A stretch of DNA of 64,000 bases from Nocardia sp. NBC_01730 (GCF_035920445.1 NZ_CP109162.1:1488001-1552000); one strand, 5' to 3'. Positions 16,672 through 26,521 are shown, counted from the first letter of the stretch. Made by a program: numbers and translations. Notes: a model not told the origin generated them from the letters alone.

Positions 16672-17836
16672 TAGAGTGAGTTGCTGTCAAAGGAGAAGCC
16701 CGGTGTGGTCGAGGAAGTTGAAACACAGATCGTAGTTCGTGCCGACGCGTTCGAGCCCGGTTTCGGTAGCGGCGCGGGCTTCATCGATCGTGTCGGGACA
16801 CAGATTGGCCAGTTCGGTGGATTTGATGTTGCCCCAGACCATTTCGATGGGGTTGAGTTCGTAGCCGTAGGGCGGGAGTTGCTCGACGCGCAGCCACATG
16901 CGTTGGGTCGCGATCCAGGCTTTCATGGCCTTGGAGCGGTGCGAGGGCAGCCCGTCCCAGATCAGGGTGACCGCGTCACCGGCGAAGTGCCTACCCAATG
17001 CGGTGAGGAATTCGATCAGCGACTCGGTGTTGTAAGCACCCTCTTTGATCTGGAACACGAACGCCGCGCCACTGCGGTCGGACCGATAGGCCAGGACCCC
17101 GGCCATCGACAGTCGTTTCCACGAAAACCGGTGCCGCAGCGTCGGTGTGACACCTTTGGGCGCCCAGGTCGCTCTCACTGCGGGCAGCAGGGAGAATCCG
17201 CTCTCGTCTTGGAAGCAGATCCACGCACCTCGGCGCCGAGCGCTTTTTTTATGCGCGGCCACTCGGTCTTGCGCCACACCGCGATCGCCTCGTCGTTGCG
17301 CTCGACCGCGCGGCGCGCCGGACGCTGCCGACTCCATCCCATCCGCTCACGCAGGATCGTCCAGGTCTGCGTCTGTGAATACCGCACCCCGGTAACGCGC
17401 TCGATCACCTCGGCTACCCGCGCCAAGGTCCACATGTCGGTTGGAAACCCATTCACCTTGGGGCCCTTCATCAATGCGGCTTCGACCTCGCGAACGTGCT
17501 CATCGCTCAACCGTGGCCGACGACCCGCCCGGCCCACACTCGCCAAAGCGTCTCGTCCACCTTCGACCCACGCCTTGTGCCAGCGCGACGCCGTCTGCGC
17601 CGACACCTCGAGCTCCACCACCACATCGACCTGCCGCCTACCGGCCTCGAACATCTCCACCGCCCGCATACGACGCTCCCGCAACGCGTCGAAATCACGA
17701 CGCATCCGGGCGCGCTTACTCTTTCGGCCACTCTCCCGCCCACCCGATGGTGGCACCCGCTCTGACACCCTGCGATTGTCCTACGCCACAGCACAATCCG
17801 ATCGGTACGACTCACTGAATTACCGAAAGATCTTTA
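16655..17836 (-). mobile_element. IS630-family insertion sequence
   Basis: The terminal inverted repeats read AAGATCTTTCGGTAAT at the left and its complement ATTACCGAAAGATCTT at the right; TA (16655-16656 and 17835-17836) is duplicated, as in IS630/Tc1-mariner insertions. The element is about 1.18 kb and interrupts a DUF5753 gene. Confidence 0.88.
16687..17768 (-). CDS. IS630-family transposase in two frames joined by an A7 slippery site
   Basis: The first frame (17768 to about 17250) carries the N-terminal helix-turn-helix region (VVVELEVSAQTASRWHKAW) and the Arg-rich second DNA-binding region. The second frame (about 17250 to 16687) carries the DDE core: D in FQDESGFSLLP, D in IWDGLPSHRS and E in YELNPIEMVWGNIK. 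The frames overlap at an A7 run followed by G (minus strand, 17244-17250), typical of IS630-family programmed frameshifting. The core residues are intact, so this copy may be functional. Confidence 0.85.
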
Positions 17837-18118
17837 ATCCGTGCGGCCGGCCCGTGGAGGTACGACACAGCCACTCCGGCGATGTAGATAGGGTCGAGCG
17901 TCGTTGCGCCGGGGGTGGCCTGCTGTGGTGAGGTCGACTGTAGTCAGGAGAGACGAAATCCAGCGGTTGCCCCGGCTACGACGACAGCGTCTCGGCGATC
18001 AACTCGTAGTGGGCTACTCGACGCGAGTGAATACCCCTACGAGTGGTCCGGCATCCGGTAAGGGTTGTTCGAGCCGGGCCTAAGACCGTGTCTTACGTGG
18101 TTGTAGTTCGTTTGTGTT

Positions 18119-18501
18119 GTGCCGGAATCGGCTGTGCTGCATGATGTTCGACTCGTGGTCGATGAGTTGTCGAAACGTCTTGTCCCGGACGATTTGTGGG
18201 CTTTGGTCGAGCCGTTGCTTCCGGAGTTCACTGCGCGTCCGCAGGGCGGTGGCACCGCCCCGGCCGACGAGCGTGCGGTGTTCACCGCGGTGGTGTTCGT
18301 GCTGGTCAGTGGTTGTGCGTGGCGGATGCTGCCGCCGTCGTTCGGGGTGACGGTGCCCACGGCGCACCGCCGGTTCAGCGTGTGGACCGAGGCCGGGCTG
18401 TGGCGGCGTTTACACAACGCCGTCCTGGACGAGCTGGGCAGTCGAGGCTTGATCGACTGGTCGCGGGCGGTGATCGACGCGGCGAGTGTTCGGGCGAAAA
18501 A
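18119..18501 (+). pseudogene. IS5-family transposase, N-terminal half
   Basis: The DUF4096-type N-terminus (LVPDDLWALVEPLLP, SGCAWRMLPPSFG) leads to the first catalytic Asp in AVIDAASVRAKK, where the IS110 element cuts the gene. The remainder is at 19986-20455. Confidence 0.85.
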
Positions 18502-18522
18502 GACATCCCAGGGGCTTGGACG

Positions 18523-19735
18523 TCAAGCAGCAGTGGAATTTTCGGTTGGAGCCGACCAGGCGGTGGCCTCGCTGTAAGTGGTGCTGGTTTTGAGGCAGCC
18601 GTGGAGGATCCCGACGAGGCGGTTGGCAAGTTGGCGTAGTGCCGGGTGGTGGTCCAGGCCGCGGGCGCGATGTTTGTCGTAGTAGGCGCGGGCACCGGGT
18701 GAGACCGTGATGGCGCTGAAGGCTTGACGGAGGAGAGCGTCGATGAGCCGGTCGTTGTGCACGAACCGTGCGGCGACGATCTTCTTCTTCCCGGAGGCGC
18801 GGGTGATCGGGCTGGTGCCGGCGTAGTTTTTGCGGGCCTTCGCCGAGGCGTATCGGTCGCGGGCGTCTCCGAATTCGGCGAGCAAGAACCACGCCCATCC
18901 CGGGCTGGGACAGCACGATCTCAGCGTCCGGGTGCAGGTGAAAATGCGCCTCCACCTGCCCTTGCAGCGCAGCGATCTGCTCGCTCAGGGTGATCAGCAC
19001 GCTGACCAACGCCCGGGTGACGGCTGCGTAGGCGCTATCGATCACCACGTCTCGGCGCAGCTGCTCGGCCCGCAGTATCGCCTGGATTGCGGCGGCTTTC
19101 ACCTCGACATCACGGCGTCGAGCGCGACGCAGCGCGGCCCGGATCTGGTTGAGTGACAACCGAGCCGCAGCCACCGGTTCCGGTGCCTTGCCGAGCAGTT
19201 CGAGGCTGTCGGCGGCAGTCAGGTCCGCGAATGCCTCCAGTGCGGCGGGGAAGTATTCACGCAGCCCGTGCCGTAGTCGTTGCACGGTCCGAGTGCGTTC
19301 CCAGATCAAGGTCTTGTGCACGCGTGCGACCGCTTTCAACGCCTCGACCTCAGGGCTGTCGGCGGCGATGGGGCGCAGCTGGTGGGAGTCGGTGCGCACC
19401 ATGTCGGCCAGCACATGCGCATCGGCCGGGTCGCTCTTTGCCCCGGACACCACATGCCGTTCCCGATAACGAGCGGCCTGCAGCGGGTTGACCGCATACA
19501 CCGAGTAACCCGCGGCGATCAACGCCGCCACCCACGGACCACGATCGGTTTCGATCCCGATCGTCACCTCGCCGGCCTCGGTGTCCTCGCCCAGATGCTC
19601 GGCGAGCATCGCATGTAAACGCGCGATCCCGGCCACTCCTTCTGGAAGCCGTGCTCTGGCGAGTCTGCGCCCGGACGGGTCCATCAACTCGACGTCGTGG
19701 TGGTCTTCGGCCCAGTCGTCTCCGACGAACAGCAC
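18523..19735 (-). pseudogene. IS110-family transposase with a frameshift
   Basis: The N-terminal RuvC-like DEDD domain is clear (GDDWAEDHHDVELMD; IGIETDRGPW; SGAKSDPADAHVLADM), followed by the coiled coil. In the C-terminal Tnp_20 domain, SQPGMGVVLA runs out of frame; the expected continuation (LAEFGDARDRYASAKARKNY, TSPITRASGKK) is in another frame from about 18885 to 18523. Comparison with the family pattern suggests a loss of about ten bases at this joint. The conserved Ser region is thus disconnected, and the protein is probably inactive unless the change is a sequencing error. Confidence 0.75.
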
Positions 19736-19983
19736 CTCGAATTCTCCTGTCGCTCAACCGATGTTGTTGCGGCAGCGTTCGGGAGAACTCTCGGCACCCT
19801 AATGAAAAGTACTCACGCCAGCGACGGCGGGCACGACATCCCATCAGCGATCCATCCTCCCGGTCGACCAGCGGGGGCACGATCTTTTTTCAGGACTCGA
19901 ATGTCCCGGGGGCAAAGAGTGCTCACCCGCTGGCCGCTACCGGCAGCGAGTCTGCCCGATCAACCGACCCGCTAAATCTCATT
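19736..19983 (-). ncRNA. Candidate bridge RNA region of the IS110 element
   Basis: This 248-bp non-coding end lies between the element boundary and the transposase start. In IS110-group elements the 5' non-coding end encodes the bridge (seek) RNA that pairs with donor and target. I place it by position only; I have not folded it. The target here is the IS5 sequence around AAAAAG/GGGGACC. Confidence 0.4.
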
Positions 19984-19985
19984 AG

Positions 19986-20455
19986 GGGGACCTTTGACCG
20001 GTCCGAGCCCAGTCGATCGCGGCAAGCCCGGCTCGAAGATCCATGTCTTGTCCGACCGCGGGGGAATCCCTTTGTCGGTGGGTATTTCGGCGGCCAACAC
20101 CAACGACGCCCAAGCGTTGCGGCCGCTGGTCAAAGCGATCCCAGCCATCCGGTCGCGGCGCGGTCCGCGCCGACGCAAACCTGGCAAGCTGCACGCCGGC
20201 AAGGCATACGACACCGCCGAACTGCGGCAATGGGTGCGAGACCGCGGCATCGGCGTCCGCATCGCCCGCAAAGGCATTGAATCCTCGCAGCGTCTCGGCC
20301 GCCACCGGTGGGTGATCGAGCGCCCCATTTCCTGGTTGACCGGCTACCACCGCCTCAACATCCGCTACGACCACAAAGCCACCCACTTCCTCGCCTTCCT
20401 CACCCTCGCCGCAACACTGACCTGCTACAAGAAACTCGCGAAATCAACCACATGA
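19986..20455 (+). pseudogene. IS5-family transposase, C-terminal half
   Basis: It restarts with GPLTGPSPVDRGKPGSK and has the remaining DDE core: D region SAANTNDAQALRPLV and E in RWVIERPISWL, then LNIRYDHKATHFLAFL. It completes the half at 18119-18501. Confidence 0.85.
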
Positions 20456-20467
20456 GACACGGTCTAA

Positions 20468-21837
20468 TACTGCAACGACAGGTTGTGATGTAGCGCTGTT
20501 GTTTGGTAGTTGATCTTGTTGTGTTGGTGGAGATGGCGGTTGGGTGGTCGGCGGGTTTCGAGGCGTTCGTGGGGCGGTTCGCTCACCGGTTTCCCAGGGT
20601 GGAGTCGCGTCGTCAGATGCGGTCGTATGTGCGGGGGCTGCTCGGCGAGTCCGAACGCAAGAACGGATGGACCCTTGCAGAGGCTCTCGGGGATCGTGGT
20701 CCGGAACGGATGCAGCGGCTATTGAACTTCTATGCCTGGGATGTCGATGGACTGCGTGATGATGTTCGTTCCGCGGTGGTGGAGGCCCTCGGCGATGGCC
20801 GGCAGGGTGTGTTGATCGTGGACGAGACCGGTTTCGTGAAGAAGGGCATCAAGTCCGCGGGAGTGGCCCGCCAGTACTCCGGGACCGCGGGGCGGATCGA
20901 GAACTCGCAGATCGGAGTCTTTCTGGCCTATGCGTCGCCGCGTGGACGGGCGTTGATCGACCGGGAGCTGTATGTGCCCAAGCAATGGTTCTGTGATCGT
21001 GAGCGCTGCCGGGCCGCCGGCATCGGCGATGAGGTGAAGATGGCGACCAAACCAGTGCTCGCGCAACGAATGATCGCCCGCTCCGTAGAAGCCGGGGTCC
21101 CGTTCGGGTGGGTCACCGGCGACGAAGCATACGGTGTGGACACCAAGCTGCGCATGTGGCTGGAATCGCAGGACATCGCCCATGTCCTGGTGGTGGCGAA
21201 GAACTCGATGGTGGTCACGATGGGGCTGGTCAAGGCTCGTGTCGATCGGGTCATCGCCGCACTTGCCGAGGACTGCTGGACGTCGGTCAGCTGTGGGAAC
21301 GGCGCACACGGGCCGAGGATCTACGAGTGGGCGGTGGCCGATATCCGCCCACTGCGGCGCCGGGAATGGGGCCATTGGCTGCTGGCCCGCCGCAGCCTGC
21401 GCGACCCCACCGACATCGCCTACTACGTCTGCTTCGGTCCCGCCGCGACCACGATTACCGAACTCGTTCGTGTCGCCGGAACCCGGTGGGCCATCGAGGA
21501 ATCCTTCCAGACGGCCAAGAACGAGACCGGGCTCGACCACTACCAGGTCCGCAGCTACCGGGCGTGGTATCGACATATCACACTGTCCCTGGCTGCCGCG
21601 GCGTTCCTCGTGCTCACACGAGACACCGCGAAAAAAGGGGCCCTACAACCGGTAACGGCATCACGCTGATCCCACTGTCGGCCAACGAGATCCGCCGATT
21701 ATGGAACCGCATCACAACACCGGTGACCCACACGATCGCCCATATCGTGCACTGGTCGAACTGGAGACGAACCAGCCAGACCCGCGCCCGAGTCAGCCAC
21801 TAAAAAGACGAGGCCATCACAACCTGTCGTTGCAGTA
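20468..21837 (+). mobile_element. IS701-family insertion sequence
   Basis: Perfect 23-bp terminal repeats (left 20468-20490, right 21815-21837, starting TACTGCAACGACAGG) are flanked by CTAA on both sides (20464-20467 and 21838-21841). The target CTAA overlaps the last base and TAA flank of the IS5 element, so IS701 landed exactly on the IS5 end. Confidence 0.88.
20503..21803 (+). pseudogene. IS701-family transposase with a 3' frameshift
   Basis: The main frame (to 21669) holds the IS701 DDE core: D in VLIVDETGFVKKG, D in VTGDEAYGVD and E in WAIEESFQTAKNE. Near 21640, at a run AAAAAAGGGG, the frame departs from the family; a +1 frame continues TTGNGITLIPLSANEIRRLW to about 21803. One G appears to be missing. 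The DDE residues precede the shift, so partial activity is conceivable. The start could be ATG 20533 (GGTGGAG just upstream) or the GTG at 20503. Confidence 0.8.
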
Positions 21838-21959
21838 CTAAGCCGGTGGGATCGGCCAGATGACCGCGGGACACCGCGGGGAGTGGGCAGGGTCACGACA
21901 GTTCCTTCGAGAATGGTGCCCATTGCTGCTGAGATAAGCCAGGGGCAGTTGGTCCGGGG

Positions 21960-22154
21960 TCAGTCCAAGGGGTCTGTGCAGGGGCGCGGCGGCGGATCCG
22001 GAGGGATGTCGTCATCGATCGTGACAACGAACCCCGGAAAGCCTTGCGCCAGTACATCGGCCACGTTCTGCGCCAGCTCGGCGGAAGCGGTGAAATCCAG
22101 CTTTAAGGAGTTGAATTCGATATGGATGTGTCGGAGGGTACTCGGCGGCTTCAT
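21960..22154 (-). CDS. 64-aa hypothetical protein
   Basis: GAGGTG lies 7-8 nt before the ATG. The protein has a beta-type start (IHIEFNSLKLDFTAS), a short helix (AELAQNVADVLAQ) and an acidic Pro-rich tail (IDDDIPPDPPP). I recognise no family. It lies downstream of the APH-like gene and in the same direction, separated by 132 bp. Confidence 0.45.
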   Translation of the reverse strand: MKPPSTLRHIHIEFNSLKLDFTASAELAQNVADVLAQGFPGFVVTIDDDIPPDPPPRPCTDPLD

Positions 22155-22286
22155 GATTCACACCTCACTGCGGCTTGCTCTCGGCCGGCACAATCCAGCC
22201 GGCGTTGACCAGCACTTGCTGCGCTGCAACCGTCACAGCACGCTCGCCTGAGAATAGCGCATTTCCAACTCGGTACACGGCCGACG

Positions 22287-23216
22287 TCATTTATATGGCG
22301 TCCAGACAGCACATGTGTCGTTGTCTCGAAAGCTCGTGAACCGATGGTGCCATTGGTCATACAAATTCGGATTGGCGCTGAGCACAGGTAGTACACTTGT
22401 GACCAACTGAAGTTCGCGTAGTCGGCGAAGCACCGGAAAGTATGGCCACGCCATTATGTCCACACCGTACTCGCTAACTAACTGCTCATGGTAGTTGACG
22501 GGGTAGCGAAAGCGGAGGCGCCCAACTGCAAGCGGAGTGAGATCCCACTCTCTAGGCCCGAGAGCAGTTGAGTCGAAGTCACAGATAACGACTCCGTCAG
22601 GCCCAGAAATTAGGTTACCTGCGAACCCGTCGCCATGAATCGGACCATGGGGCATGAAGTACTCGACCCTCGACAGATCCTCCTCTACCTCGTCGCATAT
22701 TCGTAGCAGGTATCGATAGTCGTAGCCCGTCAAAATTTCCTGTTGGTCTATTCGCTGACGAATTCCCTTGAGCGGATTCCACACCGGCAACTCCATATCT
22801 GGCGGGTTGAGAGAATGGAACTTGCGCAGAATTCGACCGAGATCGCGACCGTCTGGCTGACAGGTCGCGTCCGGCGAGTCAACCCGATGCCAAAAGGTGA
22901 CTGCCACCTCGTTCACGTGCAATGGTTGCGGGAAATCATTTATCAAACGCACTGCAGGCATGTCATGCTCTGCGAGCCACCGAGCGACCCCGACTACCTT
23001 CCGGACGCGCTCGCGTACCACCGTGGAGCCCGCAATGCGTACTACGATCGGCGCGGTCGCGAGGGCGAAGACTGCGTTGTTGGTGAACTTGATCAGGCGG
23101 GCGCCGGTCGGATCTACATTCACTTCCTCACATGCGCATGCCAGAATTTCCGTCGCCCACTGGGAGGGGTCGACGGAACGCGAGTCGTTGCGGCGATCGA
23201 GCGAAGATTTTGTCAT
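22287..23216 (-). CDS. Aminoglycoside-phosphotransferase-fold (APH) kinase
   Basis: A 309-aa protein with the APH catalytic loop HGDGFAGNLI (about residue 190) and the metal-binding segment VICDFDSTALGPREWDL (about 207). The N-lobe is short but has the beta strands around VVRIAGS. Such kinases act on sugars, choline, aminoglycosides or nucleosides; the substrate cannot be told. It overlaps the upstream HTH-TPR regulator gene by 4 nt. Its AT content is higher than that of its neighbours, suggesting separate acquisition. It could phosphorylate and inactivate the product of the adjacent sugar cluster, as a self-protection enzyme; this is inference from location. Confidence 0.8.
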   Translation of the reverse strand: MTKSSLDRRNDSRSVDPSQWATEILACACEEVNVDPTGARLIKFTNNAVFALATAPIVVRIAGSTVVRERVRKVVGVARWLAEHDMPAVRLINDFPQPLHVNEVAVTFWHRVDSPDATCQPDGRDLGRILRKFHSLNPPDMELPVWNPLKGIRQRIDQQEILTGYDYRYLLRICDEVEEDLSRVEYFMPHGPIHGDGFAGNLISGPDGVVICDFDSTALGPREWDLTPLAVGRLRFRYPVNYHEQLVSEYGVDIMAWPYFPVLRRLRELQLVTSVLPVLSANPNLYDQWHHRFTSFRDNDTCAVWTPYK

Positions 23217-24586
23217 ACGGAAGCCTGTAGTGAGTCGATTTTGCGGACAAGATATTGTAGATCGGCGTCCTTTTTCCGCGTGATAGCGGCATTGCGGAGC
23301 GGGGATAAGCGATCGACTGTCCGGATGGAACGCACAGCGCCAGCGGTGGCGACCGCTTGCTGACCAATGTCCAGACCGATATCTCGGGAGCCCGAGCGAA
23401 GATACGCCGTAGCGAGAGCGGTTAATTCAAAGACCCTACTGCGGGTCATGTCGGGACCACGTAGTGAAATGGCTGTTTCGATGTGTTCGATACCCTCGCT
23501 GAGTTCTTTCTCGGTGGCTTCCCGGTTCCCCGTGAGCGCAACGCCAACCAATGCGTTCAAATCTGCATCTCCAAAGAACCGTACCCAAGCCTGCGCCTTG
23601 GCGGACTCGGCTCGTGCGAATTCATCTTGTGCGCGTTTCAACGAACTCCACATTTGGTTTGCATCACCAAGCATCGCGTATGCCCAACCTTCGTTCGCGC
23701 ATAACATTGCGACCGTCAGGGTACATCCGGAATCTTGTGCAGCTATCTGTCCCAACTGGAAGAATCTGAGGGCTTCCCTAGCCATCCCTCGGTGTAGGTG
23801 CAGCCTTCCGGTGCGATAGAGCACATTGGCGGCAAGTGAATGATCTCCTGCCCCATGCGCTAATTCGAGCGCCCTTCCGAAATGTTGGCGGGCGATACTG
23901 TACATTCCGACGTCGAAGGACGTCCAACCAGCCAAGTTGTGGAGATCCGCGAGAGCGGCATACAGCTTGGAGCTCATGGATGTGCTGCACTCGGCGCCGA
24001 GTAGTTGTTGAGCCCACCGGACCTGCGCTGCGACCGCGTCTCGGCAAGCTCCGCCGCCGTGTCGATAGTCGACCATTCGCATGGCCGCGGTGAGCGTACG
24101 AATATGCTCGACGTCGGAATCTCCGATTCTGGCCGGTGCTGGCGCAGTCTCGTGATCGAACGGTTGCCACCAGCGAGCGATGTCACCGACCGCTGTTCCC
24201 ATGGTGACATTCGCCGCGTGGGACAGCAGTTGCCGCACCTCGTCACGTTCATTTGGCGCAGTTGAGCACGTCGCAGTTGCGAGATCGAGTGCCATCTCGG
24301 TCGTGCGGCCATATGCTAGACCCATATATCCGCGTGGTATTCCCAATCCGTCAGCGACACGCGCCAGCACGTCATAGTTTCCTAATTGCCTGCCTTTATG
24401 GAGAACTTCATATATCTCGTTTTGCCCAAGTACGGTCGCACGTCCGATCGCGCGTTGCGAAATCCCGCATCGCTGAAGTAGCTCGAAAACTCTCTTCAGG
24501 TTCCGTGCTGCCAATGCCTTGCGCATCTCCATGCCTTCCCACACAGTCGGGTCGATCGCCCCTGACTGTGCCGGTTGGAAGTTCAT
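23213..24586 (-). CDS. HTH-XRE regulator with TPR-like C-terminal domain
   Basis: 457 aa. A helix-turn-helix at about residues 35-80 (GISQRAIGRATVLGQNEIYEV, then GNYDVLARVADGLGIPRGYM) is followed by about 350 residues of tetratricopeptide-type helices (SIARQHFGRALELAHGAGD, LRFFQLGQIAAQDSG). These actinobacterial regulators often respond to a small ligand or peptide. It overlaps the APH-like gene and diverges from the small-ORF and heptose operon, with an ACTAGT-type palindrome between them, so I infer it regulates both directions. Confidence 0.8.
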   Translation of the reverse strand: MNFQPAQSGAIDPTVWEGMEMRKALAARNLKRVFELLQRCGISQRAIGRATVLGQNEIYEVLHKGRQLGNYDVLARVADGLGIPRGYMGLAYGRTTEMALDLATATCSTAPNERDEVRQLLSHAANVTMGTAVGDIARWWQPFDHETAPAPARIGDSDVEHIRTLTAAMRMVDYRHGGGACRDAVAAQVRWAQQLLGAECSTSMSSKLYAALADLHNLAGWTSFDVGMYSIARQHFGRALELAHGAGDHSLAANVLYRTGRLHLHRGMAREALRFFQLGQIAAQDSGCTLTVAMLCANEGWAYAMLGDANQMWSSLKRAQDEFARAESAKAQAWVRFFGDADLNALVGVALTGNREATEKELSEGIEHIETAISLRGPDMTRSRVFELTALATAYLRSGSRDIGLDIGQQAVATAGAVRSIRTVDRLSPLRNAAITRKKDADLQYLVRKIDSLQASV

Positions 24587-24690
24587 AGAGACTCCATTCG
24601 TCGGCGCGTCATCCGGTCTGCCGCGGCCGGATGTTCCTCCAGGCTAGCCACGTTCGACGGTGGTTCGGGAGTCCCAATGACAAATTGACT

Positions 24691-24724
24691 AGTTCGACTA
24701 GTCGTTGAACCGACTAGTCGAACT
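24691..24724. promoter_or_regulatory. 14-bp inverted repeat with ACTAGT cores, between divergent genes
   Basis: Arms AGTTCGACTAGTCG (24691-24704) and CGACTAGTCGAACT (24711-24724) are perfect complements with a 6-nt centre TTGAAC. A third ACTAGT lies at 24688-24693. It sits 105-138 bp upstream of the leftward regulator gene and 85 bp upstream of the first rightward ORF, as expected for an operator of the adjacent HTH-TPR protein. Confidence 0.6.
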
Positions 24725-24809
24725 GACTCGTGGTGCGGCTTACTCGGCGATCCGGGACTGCTGATGCTTGTTGTCACAAGAGGTACGGCTATGCATACGG
24801 AGGTACGCC

Positions 24810-24980
24810 ATGCCAGAACCATGCAGGCCTAGCGCCGAGGCGCCGAACTTCGCGGCAGCAGAGCAGGGACCGTTTGACGCCGCCGCTGCGGCCGCGATTG
24901 TCCGCGGGGACTGCGATGTGCCCAACTCGGTGTGGGTCGCAGCAGTGGCGCTTCTGTCCGCCGACCTCAACGACGACTAG
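24810..24980 (+). CDS. 56-aa hypothetical protein, first ORF of the rightward unit
   Basis: It starts at ATG 24810 with GGAGG 6 nt upstream. It is Ala-rich in the middle (GPFDAAAAAAIVRGDCD) and ends LLSADLNDD, with two Cys (near residues 5 and 36). I recognise no family. It is the first ORF after the ACTAGT operator. Confidence 0.5.
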   Translation: MPEPCRPSAEAPNFAAAEQGPFDAAAAAAIVRGDCDVPNSVWVAAVALLSADLNDD

Positions 24981-24992
24981 CGGAGGGACATC

Positions 24993-25145
24993 GTGCATTC
25001 GGGACTAGTTCACGTCCACGCAGTGCAGCAGTTTCGGCTGTGGGCTGTGTGCCGCACGGATTGGGATCGTCGCAACACAGACGCAGTGTGCACGTGGTCA
25101 CGCCTAGCGCGGAGCATTCCTGGCAGGTTGGTGATGAAGGAATGA
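24993..25145 (+). CDS. 50-aa hypothetical protein
   Basis: GTG start with GGAGGG 5 nt upstream, twelve bases after the previous stop. The peptide is His/Trp/Arg-rich (LVHVHAVQQFRLWAVCRTDW) with two Cys. No known domain. Its stop lies 4 nt before the next start, which favours a genuine polycistronic unit. Confidence 0.45.
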   Translation: MHSGLVHVHAVQQFRLWAVCRTDWDRRNTDAVCTWSRLARSIPGRLVMKE

Positions 25146-25149
25146 CGCG

Positions 25150-26193
25150 ATGACGCCTACGTTCGGGTACCTGCAGCTGTCACTGGTCGGTGACCGCGCA
25201 GGTCAGGTTATGCGCATGTTCGAGGAGCTGGCCCGCTATTGCGGGGGTTCGGTTCAGGGGCGAGTGTTCGCCGAGTTGGAGCCACCAGCTGAAGTGTTGT
25301 GGAAGATGTTGACCCCAGGCAACCGTGAGCAGTTACGAGCGACCGCCGCCCGCCGCGAGATTGTCCTGAATCGGGTGCTGGGCAGTCCGCCACCGACAAC
25401 TGCGTTGTGGATGCTGCTGGACGCGCTGGCGGGTTGCGATGGTGAGCTGACATATCTGCTCGTTCCGTCGCCGCAGCATTTCGACGGCCTAGGTGTACCA
25501 AGAGAATTGATGTTGCGAAGGATGTCGGACGCATGTCCATCGCTGCTGGTGGTGTATGCCGATTCGCCGGCTACACAGCTGCGAGAAGGGCGAAGCCTGG
25601 CGCGGCTGGGCGAGATCAGTCTTGATGACCAGCCAGGCACCTTAGTCGATGTCACGGTCAGTGCGTTCGCTGACCCTGTTGGTGTGGTGCTGTCCCACAC
25701 GCACTGGGGGCTTTCGCGTGCGGGTCTCAGCAGCCTGGTCCAGCCGGTCGATTCGCTCATGCGTCTGATCGTTGGTGCGGCGGCGAGTCACGTGACGGCT
25801 GACGCCAACAGGCTGCAGGTCCGGGTGGTCCGTCCGCCGCTGGCCGCGACGTTGGCGGTCGAGGTCTGGGAATCACGGGACCACTCCGACGAACCGGTCA
25901 GTGGTGAGGTGATCGAGCTCGTTGACCCGGACAGCGGCGGCACCGTGAAGCGCCACCGTAGTCCGGCTGGCGGGACCCTGACCCGCTGCGAGCTGGCGTT
26001 GCCGGGATCTGAGCGGACCGATCAGGTAGGCACTGCAGAGTTGACAGCTGTGCTGCATGAGTACGTTGCTGGGATCTCGGACTGGCTGATCGGCGACCCG
26101 TTGAGTTCCACGCGGTCAGTGTGTCATCGAGCGGCCGCCTCGAAAGCAGAGGCCAGCACCGAAGGTCATCAAAACGTCAGTGCAACGCGGTGA
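25150..26193 (+). CDS. 347-aa protein of unknown function, possibly regulatory
   Basis: Start ATG 25150 with GAAGGA 8 nt upstream. The first 120 residues have alternating strands and helices (FGYLQLSLVGDRAGQVMRM, YLLVPSPQHFDGLG) reminiscent of the resolvase-like N-terminal domain of some actinobacterial regulators. The last part (ATLAVEVWESRD, then GGTLTRCELALPG) resembles a degraded HATPase-type domain. Both resemblances are weak. It shares the rightward unit with the small ORFs and precedes the heptose operon. Confidence 0.55.
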   Translation: MTPTFGYLQLSLVGDRAGQVMRMFEELARYCGGSVQGRVFAELEPPAEVLWKMLTPGNREQLRATAARREIVLNRVLGSPPPTTALWMLLDALAGCDGELTYLLVPSPQHFDGLGVPRELMLRRMSDACPSLLVVYADSPATQLREGRSLARLGEISLDDQPGTLVDVTVSAFADPVGVVLSHTHWGLSRAGLSSLVQPVDSLMRLIVGAAASHVTADANRLQVRVVRPPLAATLAVEVWESRDHSDEPVSGEVIELVDPDSGGTVKRHRSPAGGTLTRCELALPGSERTDQVGTAELTAVLHEYVAGISDWLIGDPLSSTRSVCHRAAASKAEASTEGHQNVSATR

Positions 26194-26311
26194 AGCGGCA
26201 GTTCCGGGCAGGCCAACATGCACCGATTCTGAGGTCCATGGAAAACACTGATGGCGGCGCCCGGGCCGCTGCTGGCCCAATCTGCTCGCTACGTGCGCGA
26301 GGAGTTCAGTC

Positions 26312-26515
26312 ATGACAGATATTCTGCCGCAGCGTGATCCAGGGGCGACGTTGCCGCCGTATTTCGAGCGGCTGAGTGAGGTGCGGGCGACGGTCGTGGC
26401 GTCCCGAGACGAGCCCGACGGCCAGGGGCCGCGGTCGTTCTCCCGAGATGAGGAGACGATGCGGCGCATCGCCGAGGGATTACCGCAGTGGACCGGCATA
26501 CCGCAGGCCGATTGA
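26312..26515 (+). CDS. 67-aa hypothetical protein
   Basis: Start ATG 26312 preceded by GAGGAG. It is hydrophilic, with no membrane segment, and ends WTGIPQAD. No family recognised. It lies 6 nt before the next small ORF. Confidence 0.45.
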   Translation: MTDILPQRDPGATLPPYFERLSEVRATVVASRDEPDGQGPRSFSRDEETMRRIAEGLPQWTGIPQAD

Positions 26516-26521
26516 CAGGTC

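Larger units (their letters stand above)
18503..19983 (-). mobile_element. IS110-family element in the IS5 transposase gene
   Basis: The IS5 coding sequence is interrupted after AAAAAG (18502) and resumes with AGGGGGACC (19984). AG (CT on the transposase strand) is present at both edges, fitting the dinucleotide core of IS110-type recombination. No terminal inverted repeats are seen, as expected for the group. The element is about 1.48 kb and carries one transposase gene and a 248-bp non-coding 5' end. Confidence 0.8.
18084..20464 (+). mobile_element. IS5-family (IS427-like) element split by IS110
   Basis: The ends are a 20-bp near-perfect repeat (GACCGTGTCTTACGTGGTTG versus GACCGTGTCTCATGTGGTTG). 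TAA flanks both sides (18081-18083 and 20465-20467). Without the IS110 insertion the element is about 0.9 kb. Confidence 0.85.
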
